Shown here in pieces: positions 1 through 11,950 of a DNA stretch of 64,000 nucleotides; the stretch's first letter is position 1, and each line of letters opens with the position of its first letter. The DNA is from Buddleja alternifolia (taxonomy: Eukaryota > Streptophyta > Magnoliopsida > Lamiales > Scrophulariaceae): assembly GCA_019426215.1 (NCBI GenBank), contig CM033403.1:6408012-6472011 (forward strand), written 5' to 3'. A program made the position numbers and the translations under genes. Below the pieces are notes generated by a model. The model ran no database searches. It was not told the DNA's origin and saw only the letters and a list, made by a program, of their open reading frames with translations.

Positions 1-653
1 CCAATGTGCAATGATGTCCCATAGCTATGTGTGATCCTTCGGGACATTATTCTAAGCCAAAGTAAAAACTGATTTAAGAATAAAGACATGCCACACATAA
101 AAAGAGATTGACTTTATTTATAAGAAAACGATTGTTCAACTCTAGAGTTACTATTACAAAGAATGGCGCCCAATAATTGGTGCGCCGGGCACTAACTCTA
201 ACAGGTTGGTGTTAACAACAAAGGATCCATCACTTCTCTAGATGAACAAGTGAATTTTCTATAATATTCAAAGTGGTTTGACTTAGTTAGTCCTTGTCCA
301 AGGCATGTAAGTAATTAATTAAGAAATGAGTTTCTGTAATTAATTAAGAAATGAGTTTCTTGAATTAATTAACCACTAGTCAAACACACTTGAATTATTA
401 AGGTTGAATTTACAAGGATCTCGACCAATAGGATTCCTTGATCCTTAATTCAATTGGGAAATTTGATGATGGAAAAATCGCACTTGCATGGAATGCGCAA
501 CTGAAAAGGTTCACTTTGAATCGCCATATCTAGGTCTTCAAGATAAGTAGCTAGAAACTTTTTTTTTGATTTGTGGGTATCTTATATTTAATGGAGATTA
601 AATAATAAGATGGTTAACTAAAAGTATTTAATTAATCAAGACAATTTAATTGT
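1..653. other. Non-coding left edge, probably 3' part of a decayed copia element
   Basis: No open frame of note. By position this should hold the reverse transcriptase, RNase H and 3' LTR of the minus-strand copia remnant that follows, but I recognise none of these domains, so they are lost or decayed. A 25-bp unit is present twice in tandem at 311-335 and 336-360 in an AT-rich stretch. A GC-rich, partly palindromic patch lies near 164-190. Confidence 0.4.
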
Positions 654-1346
654 CTAATTTCTCCATATCTCATATGGAGTCTTGGGAACAAACTTAGAGG
701 GATATCTGTTTAAGACGTGTACAACAGCAAGGAGCGCATGACCCCGCAGTGAAATAGGTAAGTCAGTGTAGCTAAGCATGGAACAAACCATGTCCAACCT
801 AGTATGGTTCCTTTGCTCAACTACCCCATTTAACTGTGGTGTCGCTGGGGGTATGAGTTGTAGTACTATGCCATTTTCTATGAGGTACTCATAAAACTCC
901 ACCCTCATATATTCTCCTCCTCGGTCTGACCGGAGAGCCTTTATATGTGGCCTAGTTTGTTTTTCCACTAAAACCTTGAATTCTTTGAATCTCTTAATGG
1001 ATTCATACTTATGGTTCATTAAATATACTAGACCATACCTAAAGTGGTCATTAGCAAATGTGAAGAAGTAATGAAAAAGCTCCATGGGCCATTTCACCAA
1101 ATGGCCCACAAACATCAGCATGCACTAAGCTAAGACTTGTGTGGCTCTTTCAAAAGACCCGGTGAAGGGTGATCTAGCCATCTTGCCCTTGAGACTGGAT
1201 TCACAAGTAGGATAGGGATCCGATCCCAATGGGCCTATTAGCTCATCTTTATCCATTTTGTGAATTTTGTGTTCACCAGCATGCCCCAGTCTAAGATGCC
1301 ATATAAGTCTTTGGTTAGTTTCTTGCCTATCATGTTTCCTAGTCAT
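654..1346 (-). pseudogene. Copia integrase fragment (GAG-pre-integrase plus integrase core)
   Basis: Two minus-strand open segments, 1125-1346 and 654-1121, encode consecutive pieces of a Ty1/copia integrase. The upstream piece has the GAG-pre-integrase motif HLRLGHAG followed by a decayed zinc-binding part with one visible cysteine. The downstream piece has the catalytic-core pattern: LRSDRGGEY around the second acidic residue and PPATPQLNGVVEQRNHT around the third. A stop codon and spacer separate the pieces and no reverse transcriptase follows, so this is a dead remnant. It would have inserted retrotransposon cDNA into the genome. The family call is firm; the lineage within copia is not resolved. 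Confidence 0.88.
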
Positions 1347-1665
1347 AGTATTAAAAGTACGCTCATTTTGGACATTAAGTTAATACAAACCATTTACTAA
1401 AGAAGCAGCGCCACTAATTTATTACCATGATAAATGTTGCAATGCTTGTCAATAAAACGGAAAATCTAATCATGTTTAACTAAAACAGGAATTGAAATAA
1501 TGTTCTTAAGCCCCTTAGGCAAAACTAAAACATTCTCCAAAGACAATAAATGTCAAGAAAATAAAATTAATCAGGTAGACCCCATTCCAATAGCTGCTAT
1601 GCTCTGCCCGCTACCTACTTTAATCTTCACCTCATCAAGCTCAGTTTCTTACTTCGTTCCAAATC

Positions 1666-2535
1666 CTAATCCACACAAAATACATGAGTATTAGCTCCTG
1701 AATCAAGAATCCAAGAAGTGGAAAAGATGGTCATAGAACAATTAGTTTCAAAAACATAAAGTTCCATACCTTGCGCGCCTTGGTTCATATTTGGACAGCT
1801 CCTTGTCCATTGGCCTAACTCACCGCAGTACAGGAACTTATCCACATACTTTGCCCTTTTGTTTCTCCTTTGCTGCATATTATTTTGAGTTCTCCTGGAT
1901 GCTTTCGCTTGGCAATTGCTATCATTATTTCTTTGTTCATCCAATGAATTAGGAACAATGAAAACAAACGGATCCTTCTTCTTATCCGACCTTATTTGAT
2001 TTTGAGCAATTTTAAGTTTATCCAATAGCCCAGGTAATGAACCCTTAATAGAAGGAATCAGGGAGTGATTGTAGAGGTCAACTTGAAGATGAAGATCCAT
2101 TTAGAAATCTAAATATCAATTTTTCTATCTTGGTCATCATTTTGAAAACATGTTCTCCTAAATCCTCATTTTCAGTCATTTCAATTCTAAAGAGCTCTCT
2201 TGATATAAAATATCTAGTTGTCCTACCGCGCTCTCTGAATTCATCTAGATGGAGCATAATATTTCTTGCATTATCCATCTTTTTCATGAGATCTCTATAA
2301 TTCAATGCACATGGAGCTTAAGATGTACGCTCTTGCTCTGTGGTTGTCACAACACCAATCCCAGCGAGCCATGCGGACCTCATCACCCTCATCTCTATTA
2401 GGAATGGGAGGACGACCAATCTCCAACATACATTTGACGGATTCACTACTAAGGACCATCCTTAATTTTTTGAGTCATTCTATGTAATTGGGTTCAGTAA
2501 GAATGGTATTCTCAAGAAAATTTAACAGTGGTTTG
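1666..2535 (-). pseudogene. Copia gag and protease fragment
   Basis: Reading on the minus strand from about 2535 downwards there is gag-like sequence with stops (weak motif LLENTILTEPNYIE, then CMLEIGRPPIPN), then an open piece at 2078-2305 resembling the copia UBN2 gag domain, then 1666-2100. The last piece carries a CCHC-like zinc knuckle (CGELGQWTRSCP, with the histidine apparently replaced) and the aspartic-protease signature WILDSGANTHVFC. The order gag, knuckle, protease, then integrase at lower coordinates is the copia order and places all pieces in one element. In-frame stops and a mutated knuckle show it is non-functional. Confidence 0.85.
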
Positions 2536-3433
2536 GGAGTCTTATTGTTCGAGAAAGATATAACAAAAAATAACTGCAGAAAATAAATCAGGCTTTATTA
2601 GATTATTGTAATTAAACTATCCAAGTTAAATCAAGGACTTAAAATTTAGACTTGGCTCCCACTATATTTTTCAAGATGTACACTCCCACTGTAGAAGTCG
2701 GAAATGATCGTTGTTCATTGCATCGTAGTGGTGATTGATTTCTTTAATTGATTCAGTGGATGGAAACCCTTTGACGATATATAGTCCACATCTATTGAAG
2801 TGATGTCTAACATCAATCTATCCAATAGATGATTCAATCTTCTTGTCCCATAATCCACTAAACTGCAACCCTTTAACGATATATAGGTTCGTGGATTATC
2901 TAAGTTCATTCCCACTAACACCTTTTAATCCAACATTTGAATTTCACCTTGCAACCCTTTAATGATATTTGGGGTGAAATATGTTTCGATTAAGGCATCT
3001 AATGCACCTGATAAAATTTCAAAATTATATCCAACTACATGACCCCCACTTACTGGGATGATACCACATATCAGACATAATTCTAAACTTTATTGAGTTT
3101 AGTGGAGAGAGAGGACGCCCAGTGACCTTTACTAATTTAATTTTGGGAGAATTGAGTTCTCAACGTTGAATTAGGTCTCACTTTGCACATTATCAATTTG
3201 TAAAGCGCAGGATTAGATCATACATGAAACATACATCTAATGTAACATGCAAAACATTTCTAAAACTACACAACACACATACTCGAGGGCTTTTCTAGAG
3301 GGCCCAAGCCAATAGGTCATCAAAAGGAAAATGAAAAAGGTACTCTAGTCTTCTTGGGCTCCAAGTTCCTTCCTTTTGGATCATTTTCTTCTTCAAGGCC
3401 TAATCTAATTCTAGATGTTACATAAGAGGAACT
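2536..3433. other. Non-coding stretch between two copia elements, with a thrice-repeated motif
   Basis: This may be the 5' leader and LTR of the minus-strand copia remnant, but no clear LTR ends or PBS remain. A motif close to AACCCTTTAACGATATATAG occurs three times, near 2766, 2867 and 2951, at spacings of roughly 100 and 85 bases with decaying similarity. No gene is visible. Confidence 0.4.
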
Positions 3434-5168
3434 TGTTAGGATTATGCCCTCGGATGCCATAAAGGATAGAATGATAGGGCGTCTTTATTGTAATGAACTT
3501 ATTTATCATTTACAATAAAAGGCATTGTTTATTTTTCACTTAAATTTTATCTGCATCTATAAGTAGTGTAATGTCCATGTTTTCAGTGCAATCTCTCTAC
3601 TTCATGTGGGATAGAAAGATTGGCAATAGAGACATTCATCTTAATTACTTAAACTCGTTCGCAAGTAATATGAAGACGTTAATGGATAAATAAAGACTTA
3701 GAACACTTGTACAATCTTAGCTTTGACACGGGAGTGCCAGTCGAACACCGTGTGATGGTGGGAGCTTAGGACTGTAGGCACATTAGTGGACCTGATATGC
3801 TCGAGCACGACTCACATCGGTTTTGTCACATGGGTTTTCACTCTATGACTGCCCATTACAAAACTGATTATGCATAATAGGTATAAGTGAACCTTTGACC
3901 TGAAGTATCAAGCTGAAGATACACTTGTGACGTCAAGTCTGCCACTAGAGTAGTTAGACCCAATTCACCCGTTGATGGGTCGACCTCAAAATGCGGCTTG
4001 ATGGGCAAGTGGTAGTCTTAGCTGATAACTAATATGGGATTTGCTCTCTCATAAGTGAATGAAAAAGTATCATATGTGATTATAGATAATAGAGATCAAA
4101 GTCTTTAATCAAAGCAAAAGAGACGATTATGCGCGGCACTAAATCGAACTCAATGATCTCGTATTATTATAATTAATTCATATAGTCAAATCCAGTGAGT
4201 TTGACATAACTATGACTCTCACTTGATTGGGACACGTTAACAAAGGATTTATACTTATACGGTATTTACGATTGGAAGGTTGTGGAATGATCCAATCATT
4301 CGATCTCGTTTAGGCTACGAAGTAGGCCACGTGACTGGCTAGGTGTTACCCACTTTCTTTGGATTTTTCTCATTGCCAAACGAAACGAACCTCAAGAGTC
4401 GCGCTAAAGGATTGATAAAGAAAAATAAAAGGATTTTCTATTTTATTCTAGGAGATTTAATTTATGGGATAAATTAAATAATTAACTAATTACTCATTAG
4501 ATGAGATAATTAATTATAAAGATAAGACTAATTATTAATTAATTTCTCAAGGAAATAAATTAATAAATTAATTTATCTAATTAATTTGGTTATTTAATTT
4601 ATTTATTTATTTATTGGATATAATAAATTATTAATTAAATAGATAATTAATTAAAACAAAAGATGAGGTGGGCCATGTGGCCCCCGGGGGGGGTCGGGGT
4701 CCACTTAGATGCCCGATATGGACTCCATTCTTTTGTCTTGGTCAATAAGTCAAGTGATATTAGAGGACTTTTGACCTAGATGAGATACAAGTTTTCATAC
4801 AACTCTCCTAGAAAGAAAAGAAAAACTCGTCCCTCTCCCTTACACACTCTAGCCGTTGGTCTCCAAGGGAAAAGAAGGGATTTTTCGTCAAATCAATCCG
4901 CATGATTATTTTGAGGCAACGTATTTTCGTTGTTTGGATCAAGAATTCGAGAAAGCTTCAAAGGATTCGTGAAGATTGGATTGCACATTTCTTGGAGATT
5001 TGAAGCTTTGAAGTATTCGAAATTTTTGAAGGAGGAATTAGTTCTCCAAGCTATTCGCGTCAGCGGATAAGTCATTATTCGTTTTTGCGTTTACATGATT
5101 CAATATGCAATCACTTTGGGATTTAATTTGAAAACCTTCCGCTGCGCAATTTTTTGCGTAACCCAACA
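3434..5168 (+). repeat. Copia LTR (5' LTR of a plus-strand element)
   Basis: The LTR starts TGTTAGGATTATGCCCTC and ends CCCAACA, about 1735 bp, and is followed directly by a tRNA-Met-type PBS, which fixes both orientation and right boundary. Its start (TGTTAG, then a conserved stretch around ATGCCATAAAG) is shared with the solo LTR at 8644-10268, so the two belong to one family. The 3' third is very AT-rich around 4430-4660. No matching 3' LTR or clear coding region follows, so the rest of the element appears deleted. TSDs could not be tested because only one end is present. Confidence 0.82.
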
Positions 5169-5169
5169 G

Positions 5170-5181
5170 TGGTATCAGAGC
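5170..5181 (+). other. Primer-binding site, initiator tRNA-Met type
   Basis: TGGTATCAGAGC lies two bases after the LTR end. This word is complementary to the 3' end of plant initiator tRNA-Met and is the usual minus-strand primer site of plant copia elements. It shows that the LTR at 3434-5168 is a 5' LTR. Confidence 0.88.
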
Positions 5182-6421
5182 CAATCTCTGATCTGCATAT
5201 TTGATCAAAATTATGTGATTTTTGATGTGCGTATTATGTGTTTTTAAAGCATGAGTTTATGCGTTCTTAAATCTGCGTTTTTATGATTTTTAACCTAGAA
5301 TTTGATTTTTTATGTTTATTATAAATTTGGGTATTTTTTGATATGAGAAAAAATAAAAAAATGAGAAAAATATTTAATTGTGTTTGAATTTTGGATTGGA
5401 CTACTATATTAAAGGCTAATGTTGTCAATTTGCGCCCTTTTGTGACTGAATTCGGGGGCGAGACTATTAAACCGTGGCAGAATGAAGTCCTATATTTATT
5501 AGTTGTAGAATCAATCATCATCGCTTGTTGAAATACAAAAATTAGTATTATTAAAGTCAACGTTGTTTTCCACTATTTATAGTGATCAAATGAATTGTTG
5601 GATCTAAGTTTATCACTTTGATTTCTTCACACATGAATCTATTTCAGAAAATAATAAAACTCAATCCAGCTAATTATAATCTTTTAAAATTCCATTCTTC
5701 AACATACTAATGCAAACAAAGTATTAAATCAAGTGTAGTAAAATTTGTACAAGGATGTTGTACCTTTTTTCACAAATGCGCTACACTATATCCTGTGATA
5801 CAGATCATTTGTTGCTGGGGTATTCCTTGTCCATAAATATGGTAATCTTTCAAAAAGTGTGAAAATCATTTTTGGTTATTTAAGAGTCAATAGACCATGA
5901 TAGTATGAAATCTTATACTTATTAGTTTAGAATCATGAATCACCGCATGTTATGATGTTTTAAAATCACCGCATGAACGCTGTAATCTTTATTCGCCAAA
6001 GTAGTGCTCTTTTATTTATAAAGTGCTACAATCCCTTTGTTGTTGCAGACTTGTAGTACTCGTGTTGATAAATGCGAGAACCATTTAGAAAGTGTCATTT
6101 TTTGTTGTTTTCGATTGTTTAAATTTCATTGGACCATGCTCCTATGAATCCTACACTTATTAGTTATTACTTATAGTCATCACAATCACTTGTTGAAATA
6201 ATTGTTGTTTAATAAAGCTACGATGACATGACTCGTAGGTTATGAGTTGGTAATTTTGAGATATTCATATACATGAATCTGTTTAGTCTAATAAAACGCA
6301 GTTTTGCTATTTATAATGTCTTATAGTTACATTGCACTAATATATATTGATGCAGATAGGTAATAAAAGGAGAATTACAATATTGGTATCATAGGATATG
6401 GGTCATTGCAACATTAGGACC
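5182..6421. other. Copia leader remnant, imperfect repeats and a MITE fragment
   Basis: The T-rich sequence after the PBS looks like an untranslated leader; no gag follows. From about 5480 to 6200 a phrase resembling ATGAATCCTACACTTATTAG followed by a CATCAC/CTTGTTGAAAT segment recurs at least three times (near 5486, 5903 and 6145) at uneven spacing. The last 60 bases (about 6360-6421) resemble one end of the inverted-repeat element at 37313-37605 and stop abruptly at the gypsy LTR fragment, so 6421/6422 is probably a deletion or recombination junction. Confidence 0.45.
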
Positions 6422-6860
6422 AATGAAAGGTATAGAGGTATATATAGAGTATGAAGGAGGGCTTGAGTGCCATTTCTTATTCATTCTTTTATTTGGCCAT
6501 TTCTCCCCGTTTTTGTTTTCTTTTCAAGATGCACACATAACATAAGTATTTTTCTACACATAGGATGCATGGTTTAAGTCCTACAACACACAATATATTT
6601 TATAATAAAAGTCTATTTACAAATTTTTGAAGCAACAATTAGTTGTGCAAGCAAGTAACAAAATTCATATAGTCAAGTATTGATTTCTAGAATAGAATGA
6701 CTTACAAAAATCAAGTATTTCCAAAACGTAAATTAGCAAGAAAATATAATTCTTACTCTTCCTTTTATTTACTCCATTTTTAATGTTTCATTCTTATTTA
6801 AATTGTGTACGCATATATATCTATACACATAAAATGTATGCTTTAAAATCTTAGGCATCA
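6422..6860 (-). repeat. Truncated 3' LTR of the minus-strand gypsy element
   Basis: These 439 bp match 15137-15477 joined to 20069-20161 (the same LTR in the 5' copy, interrupted there by a LINE). On the minus strand the LTR begins TGATGCCTAAGATTTT at 6860. The 5' copy is about 2.9 kb long, so only the first sixth of the 3' LTR survives; the rest is replaced by unrelated sequence at 6421. Confidence 0.82.
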
Positions 6861-6877
6861 CACTCCACCCCCCTTAA
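6861..6877 (-). other. Polypurine tract of the gypsy element
   Basis: On the minus strand AAGGGGGGTGGAGTG lies immediately before the LTR start TGATGCC. A purine run in this position primes plus-strand cDNA synthesis in LTR retrotransposons, and it confirms the minus orientation and the 3' LTR boundary. Confidence 0.78.
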
Positions 6878-8643
6878 AAGAATTTGGTCCCCAAATTCTA
6901 ACCTGGGTTATTAAAGAGTTCTGGATAACGTTTTCTCATTCCTTCCTCTCGCTCCCAAGTTGCTTCTTCCACTTTTTGATTCCTCCACAAGACCTTCAAC
7001 AATGGAATCCTTTTCTAACAGAGTTCTTGTATCTTTTGGTCTAGGATTTGGATGGGTTGTTCTTCAAATGATAGGTCTTGCTCAAGAGGCAGAGTTTCAT
7101 GTTTTATGATGTGCGAATGGTCGGGGTGGTATTTCTTCAATTGTGAGACATGAAAAATGTTATGTATTCCAGTTAAGGTGGATGGTAAAGAGAGACGATA
7201 TGCCACTTGTCCTACTCTTTCTATGATTTCAAAAGGTCCTACATAACGAGGGCTCAATTTGCCTCCTTTTCCAATTCTTGTAAATCCTTTCCTCGGACTC
7301 ACTTTCAAAAATACAAAATCTCCAACATCAAACTCTAAATTTCTTCTCCCATTGTCCGCAGAACTCTTTTAACGACTCTGAGTGGCCTTCATCCTCTATT
7401 TTATCAACTAAACCTTATCAATGACCTCTTATACGAATTTAGGTTTTATTACCCTTCAATGCCCTGATGATGTTGGCGCTCGGTGTTCGTCCAAATCCCA
7501 ATTCAATGGTAATCGAAATTTTCTCCAATACAGTGCTTCATAAGGTGCCATCTGAATAGTCGCTTGGGGAGCTGTTGTTGTATGCGAACTCGATCAATGG
7601 GAGATGATTTGCCCAACTTTCTTCATAATCCAAAATACAAGTTCTAAGCATATGCTCTAAGAATTGTATCATTCGCTCTAAATGACCATCAGTTTGCGGT
7701 TGTGCTGCAGTGCTAAAGTTCAGTTTCGATCCTAAATTCTTGTGTAATATCTTCCAAAATTGAGATGTAAACTTTGAGTCTCAATCGGATACGATGCTGA
7801 GAGGTATCCCGTGTAGTCTCACAATATTATCTTTATAAACTTCAACTAGTATATCTGTTTTATAGGATGACTTAACAGGTAGGAAATTTGTTGACTTAGT
7901 CAAGCGATCAACAATTACCTATATACTGTCATAACCTCTGGCCACTGGTAATTCTATTATGAAATCCATCGTTATCATTTCCCACTTCCATTTTAGTACT
8001 TCTAACGGCTGAAGCAACCCAGCGGATCGTTGATGTTCTGCCTTTACTTGTTGGCACGTAAGGCATCTTTAAACGTAGTCAGCAACCTCTCTTTTCATGT
8101 TGAGCCACCAATAGAGCTTCTTTAAGTCTCGATACATCTTATTACCCCAGGATAAACTGAGTACTTAGATTTATGAGCTTCATCCAAGATGGTTCGCCTT
8201 AATTCTTCATCCTTCGGAATACAAACTCTATTTTTGTATTTTAATATCCCATTACTATCTATCATAAAGTTAGTCCTAGTAGAACCCAACACATTCAACT
8301 TAATCTTTTGATGTGTCTCATTTTTTCCTTGCGCCTCTCTAATCCTTTGGAAAAGCGTTGGTCTCATTGAGATGTTAGCGAACATTACTCTCGAAGTCAC
8401 TCGCACCATATCTTTTGGAGAGTATCGATTATTTTGTTTGACTCCAATGTAACCACTTGCAAGATTTAAGGCCACTTGTACTTTACGACTTAGGGCATCT
8501 GCTACCACATTAGCCTTGCCCGGATGGTACTGAATTGAGCAATCATAATCTTCTGGTAACTCCATCCATCGTCGTTGTCTCATGTTTAAGTCTTTTTGAG
8601 AGAAGAGATACTTTAGACTTTTGTAGTCAGTGAATATCACAAG

Positions 8644-10268
8644 TGTTAGAGTGTATGTCCTCAAATGCCATAAAGAGGATAAATTTATAGGGCATTGACT
8701 TGTAACTAAACAATACCTTTTCGTTATATATAAGGCATTATCTTGTTGTTTTCTTATAGGCATTTGTAAGGTGTTAATAAACAACGTAAAGTCCTTGATA
8801 ATGAGGCAAACCTTCTACTTCCTATGGGTTAGGAAGAATGGCATTAGAAGGGTTTGATCCTTATTATCTAAATGGGGTTCGCAAGTCTAAGAGAGTATTG
8901 ACTGGACATCAATACAAGACAAAGACTTGAATGATGTAAGTTTTGACAGAGAAAGTGTCAATCGAACACTATGGGAATGATAGTGGGAACTTATGTCATA
9001 GACATATCAGTTGGACTGATATGTTTGAACATGACTCGCATCGGTTTCATCACAAGGGTATTCACTCACTGACAGTCAATGATGAAACTGATAAGTTGTG
9101 ATAGGTGCGTGTGAACCTTAGATCTGAGGAATCGAGTTGAAGATGCACTTGTGACATCAAGTCTGTCATAAGAGTAATTTGATCCAATTCACCCTTTGGT
9201 GGGATCACCCTTTGGTGGGATCGACCTCGAAGTGCGACTTGATGGGCAAGTAGCATTCTTAACTGATTAGCAAAATGAGATTTATTCTCTCATAAGTGAC
9301 TGAGCTAAATATCCTATGTAGTCATGAATGAGTAAGGTTAAAAGTCTTTCACCAAAGCATAAAGAGATACTCATGTTAGACATGAACATATACTCATTGA
9401 CCTCGATTCATTATGAGCTAAGCATATGGTCAAGTCATGTGAGTTTGACTAAAACCGTGACTCTCACTTGACTGAGATATAAGAATAAAAGGTTTATACT
9501 CTTACGGTATTCACAGCGTATAAGATTTGGAATGATCCTATTCATTCGTTCTCAATTGGGATACGATGTGAGCCACGTGACTGGCTAGGTGTTACTCACA
9601 TCCTTTTGGTTTCCTCCCAATTGCCTTTTAAGATGAACCTAAAGAGTCGCGCTTAAAGGAAGTGCAAAAGGAAAAATCATGGAAAAGACTTGAGAGAATT
9701 TTTTCGGTATTGGATATCGTGATTAATTAATTAATCATTAGATGATTTTATTAGTAAAATTAACACGGATCTAATTGATTATTTAATTAATTAATTTATT
9801 GGATAAATAATATTAATTATTTAATTAATTAAATAGCAAAATCTGACTAAAGCCCGAAGGCTTTAAAAGCCTTAAAGTGGGCGTCCATGAGGGGATTAGT
9901 AGCCTAGGTTATTGTCTTCTATTGTAGTATAAATATACTACTTAGTGAAAAATTAACCAAGTGATTAAGTCATAACTTTCTCTCCAAGTCAAAAACATTC
10001 CAACCTTTCTCTCTCTCTCTCTCTAGCCGTCCTCCAAGAGAAGAAAAGAAGGATTTTTCATTTTTAACTCCGGCGTAGCAATTTAGAGACAGCGACGAAT
10101 TGGTTGTTCAAGAAGGGATTGCAAAGCTGGTTCAGAATTCAACATACGCGAAGAATGGTAATTGAATTCGAACCCCAATTTAAATATGTGAAATCGAGAT
10201 GAGCCATATGGGAGATTTATCTTTCTGCTGCGGTTTTTTTTTTTTTTTTATGTTTTAACATCCCAACA
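8644..10268 (+). mobile_element. Solo copia LTR inserted in gypsy RNase H
   Basis: The LTR begins TGTTAGAG and ends CCCAACA, 1625 bp. It is flanked by ACAAG (8639-8643) and ACAAA (10269-10273), a 5-bp TSD with one difference. On either side the gypsy RNase H reading resumes, so the insertion point is certain. It shares its start and end with the LTR at 3434-5168. There is no internal region, so it is most simply a solo LTR left by LTR-LTR recombination. A 16-bp tandem duplication (CACCCTTTGGTGGGAT) lies near 9190-9222 and a CT run near 10010. Confidence 0.86.
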
Positions 10269-10356
10269 ACAAATGTGGCCGCGTATAGATAGTGTCTCCA
10301 TTTTCCCAAAGCAAATATAATCGCTGCTAGCTCCAGGTCATGTGTGGGGTAGTTTT

Positions 10357-10688
10357 GCTCATATTTCTTTAACTTCCTCGAAGCATAGGCTATTACCCGA
10401 TCTTTTTGCATCAAAACAAATCCTATTACATGAACACACATACTAGACCTTCATTTGAGGCATCCTTATACACAATGAAGTTCTGTTGGTGCCAAGCGAT
10501 AGGGAGATTTAGGCACGGGAGTAGTGCTTCACATGAGTTCGATAGTGAAATCCACTTTGCTCATATTTATTCAACTTCCTCGAAGCATAGGCTATTACCC
10601 AATCCTTTTACATCAAAACACATCCTATTGTGTGAACACACATACTAGACCTTCATTAGAGGCATCCTTATACACGATGAAGTTTTCA
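10357..10688 (-). repeat. Internal duplication in gypsy RNase H region
   Basis: 10357-10487 and 10559-10688 are clearly similar copies of the same RNase H segment (both contain GCATAGGCTATTACCC and CACACATACTAGACCTTCAT on the plus strand). The spacer between them, about 10492-10556, resembles 11533-11601 from further upstream in the element. The pattern is a patchwork, not a simple tandem duplication. Confidence 0.78.
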
Positions 10689-11950
10689 GATCCTTCTGGC
10701 AGTGCCATAACGAGTGTCGTTGTCAATCATTTCTTGAGCTCTTAAAAGCTGTTTTCACATTTTTTATAGTCCACACGAAAGGTTTCTTTTTTTGAGTTAA
10801 CCCAGACAACAGAGCCTCTATTTTAGAAAATTTTGAACAAATCTTATGAAGTACCTAGCTAAACCTAAAAAGCTCCTCACTTCAATTACTAGTCTCTTCT
10901 AGTCTAACACTCCCTCTACTTAAGAGAGATCGAGCAAAATCCCTTCACTGGATAATTATGACCCAAGAAGGCTACTTTACTTAGCCAAAATTCACACTTA
11001 CTGAATTTCGCCTAAAACTTATGCCCGCGAAATTTCTGTAACACTGCGTTTAATTGTTGTCTATTTTCCTCTTCATCTTCGAGTAAACTAAGATGTCATC
11101 AATGAAGACAACCACGAACTGATTCAAATATGGTTGAGATACTTGGTGCATCAAATCCATAAACGTGGCTGGAGCATTAGCTAAACTGAAAGGTGTCACT
11201 ACAAACTCATAGTGTTCATATCAAGAATTGAATGTTGTCCAAGGAATGTCTTCCTCCTTTATCTTCGGTTGGTAATATCCTTGTCTAAGGTCCAACTTTG
11301 AATACACTTGGGAACCTTGTAGTTGTTCGAACAACTCTTCTATCCGAGATAATGGGTACTTGTTCTTAATACTTACAACATTCAATCCTCGATAATCTGT
11401 TCACATTCTTAATGTCCTATCCTTCTTTTTCACAAATAGTACCGGAGCTCCCCAAGGGAAAGAACTCGGCCGAATGAACCCACTATCAATTAGTTCTTGT
11501 AGTTGGGCCTTAAGTTCCTTGAGTTCAGTCAGTGCCATGCGATAGGGAACTTTAGACACGGGAGTAGTGCTTCAAATGAGTTCGATAGTGAACTCCACTT
11601 TGCGGTCCACAGGTAGCGAAGTTAACTCACAAGAGAAAGACGTCTACGAAACCTGATACAATAAGGACATCCTCGATTTTCGCCACTTCGTTAGGTTTAT
11701 TTATCACATGTGTTGAAATTCACAACTCTCCGTTCCACAATTCCCATCTCACCAGGTTAGTCGAAATCCACTTAATTCCAATTTGCTTATGATCGCCTAC
11801 TAATTCTATAAATGATTTTCCCAATTAAAAAAAACCTAATGACCTAAGATCGGCAACCCAGTCAGACATCGTATTCGGAAAGACAGTCCATTCGCAAAAA
11901 TCATGTCATAACCCTCTATTGGTAATAAAATTAGGTCATCCAAATTCTAT

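Larger units (their letters stand above)
6878..11950 (-). pseudogene. Degenerate Ty3/gypsy pol (protease, RT, RNase H, integrase), interrupted by a solo LTR
   Basis: Reading down the minus strand: decayed protease-like sequence near 11640-11950; reverse transcriptase around 10740-11560 with the catalytic box [14 protein letters not shown] near 11110; RNase H in two parts, 10217-10441 ([20 protein letters not shown]) and 8500-8640 ([11 protein letters not shown], then [16 protein letters not shown]); integrase with many stops about 7310-8500; and an open C-terminal piece at 7015-7308 ([35 protein letters not shown]) with chromodomain-like sequence after it. The last motifs are typical of plant chromovirus-type gypsy elements. 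The RNase H is split by the LTR at 8644-10268. No gag is recognisable. Frameshifts and stops throughout make it dead. Confidence 0.88.
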
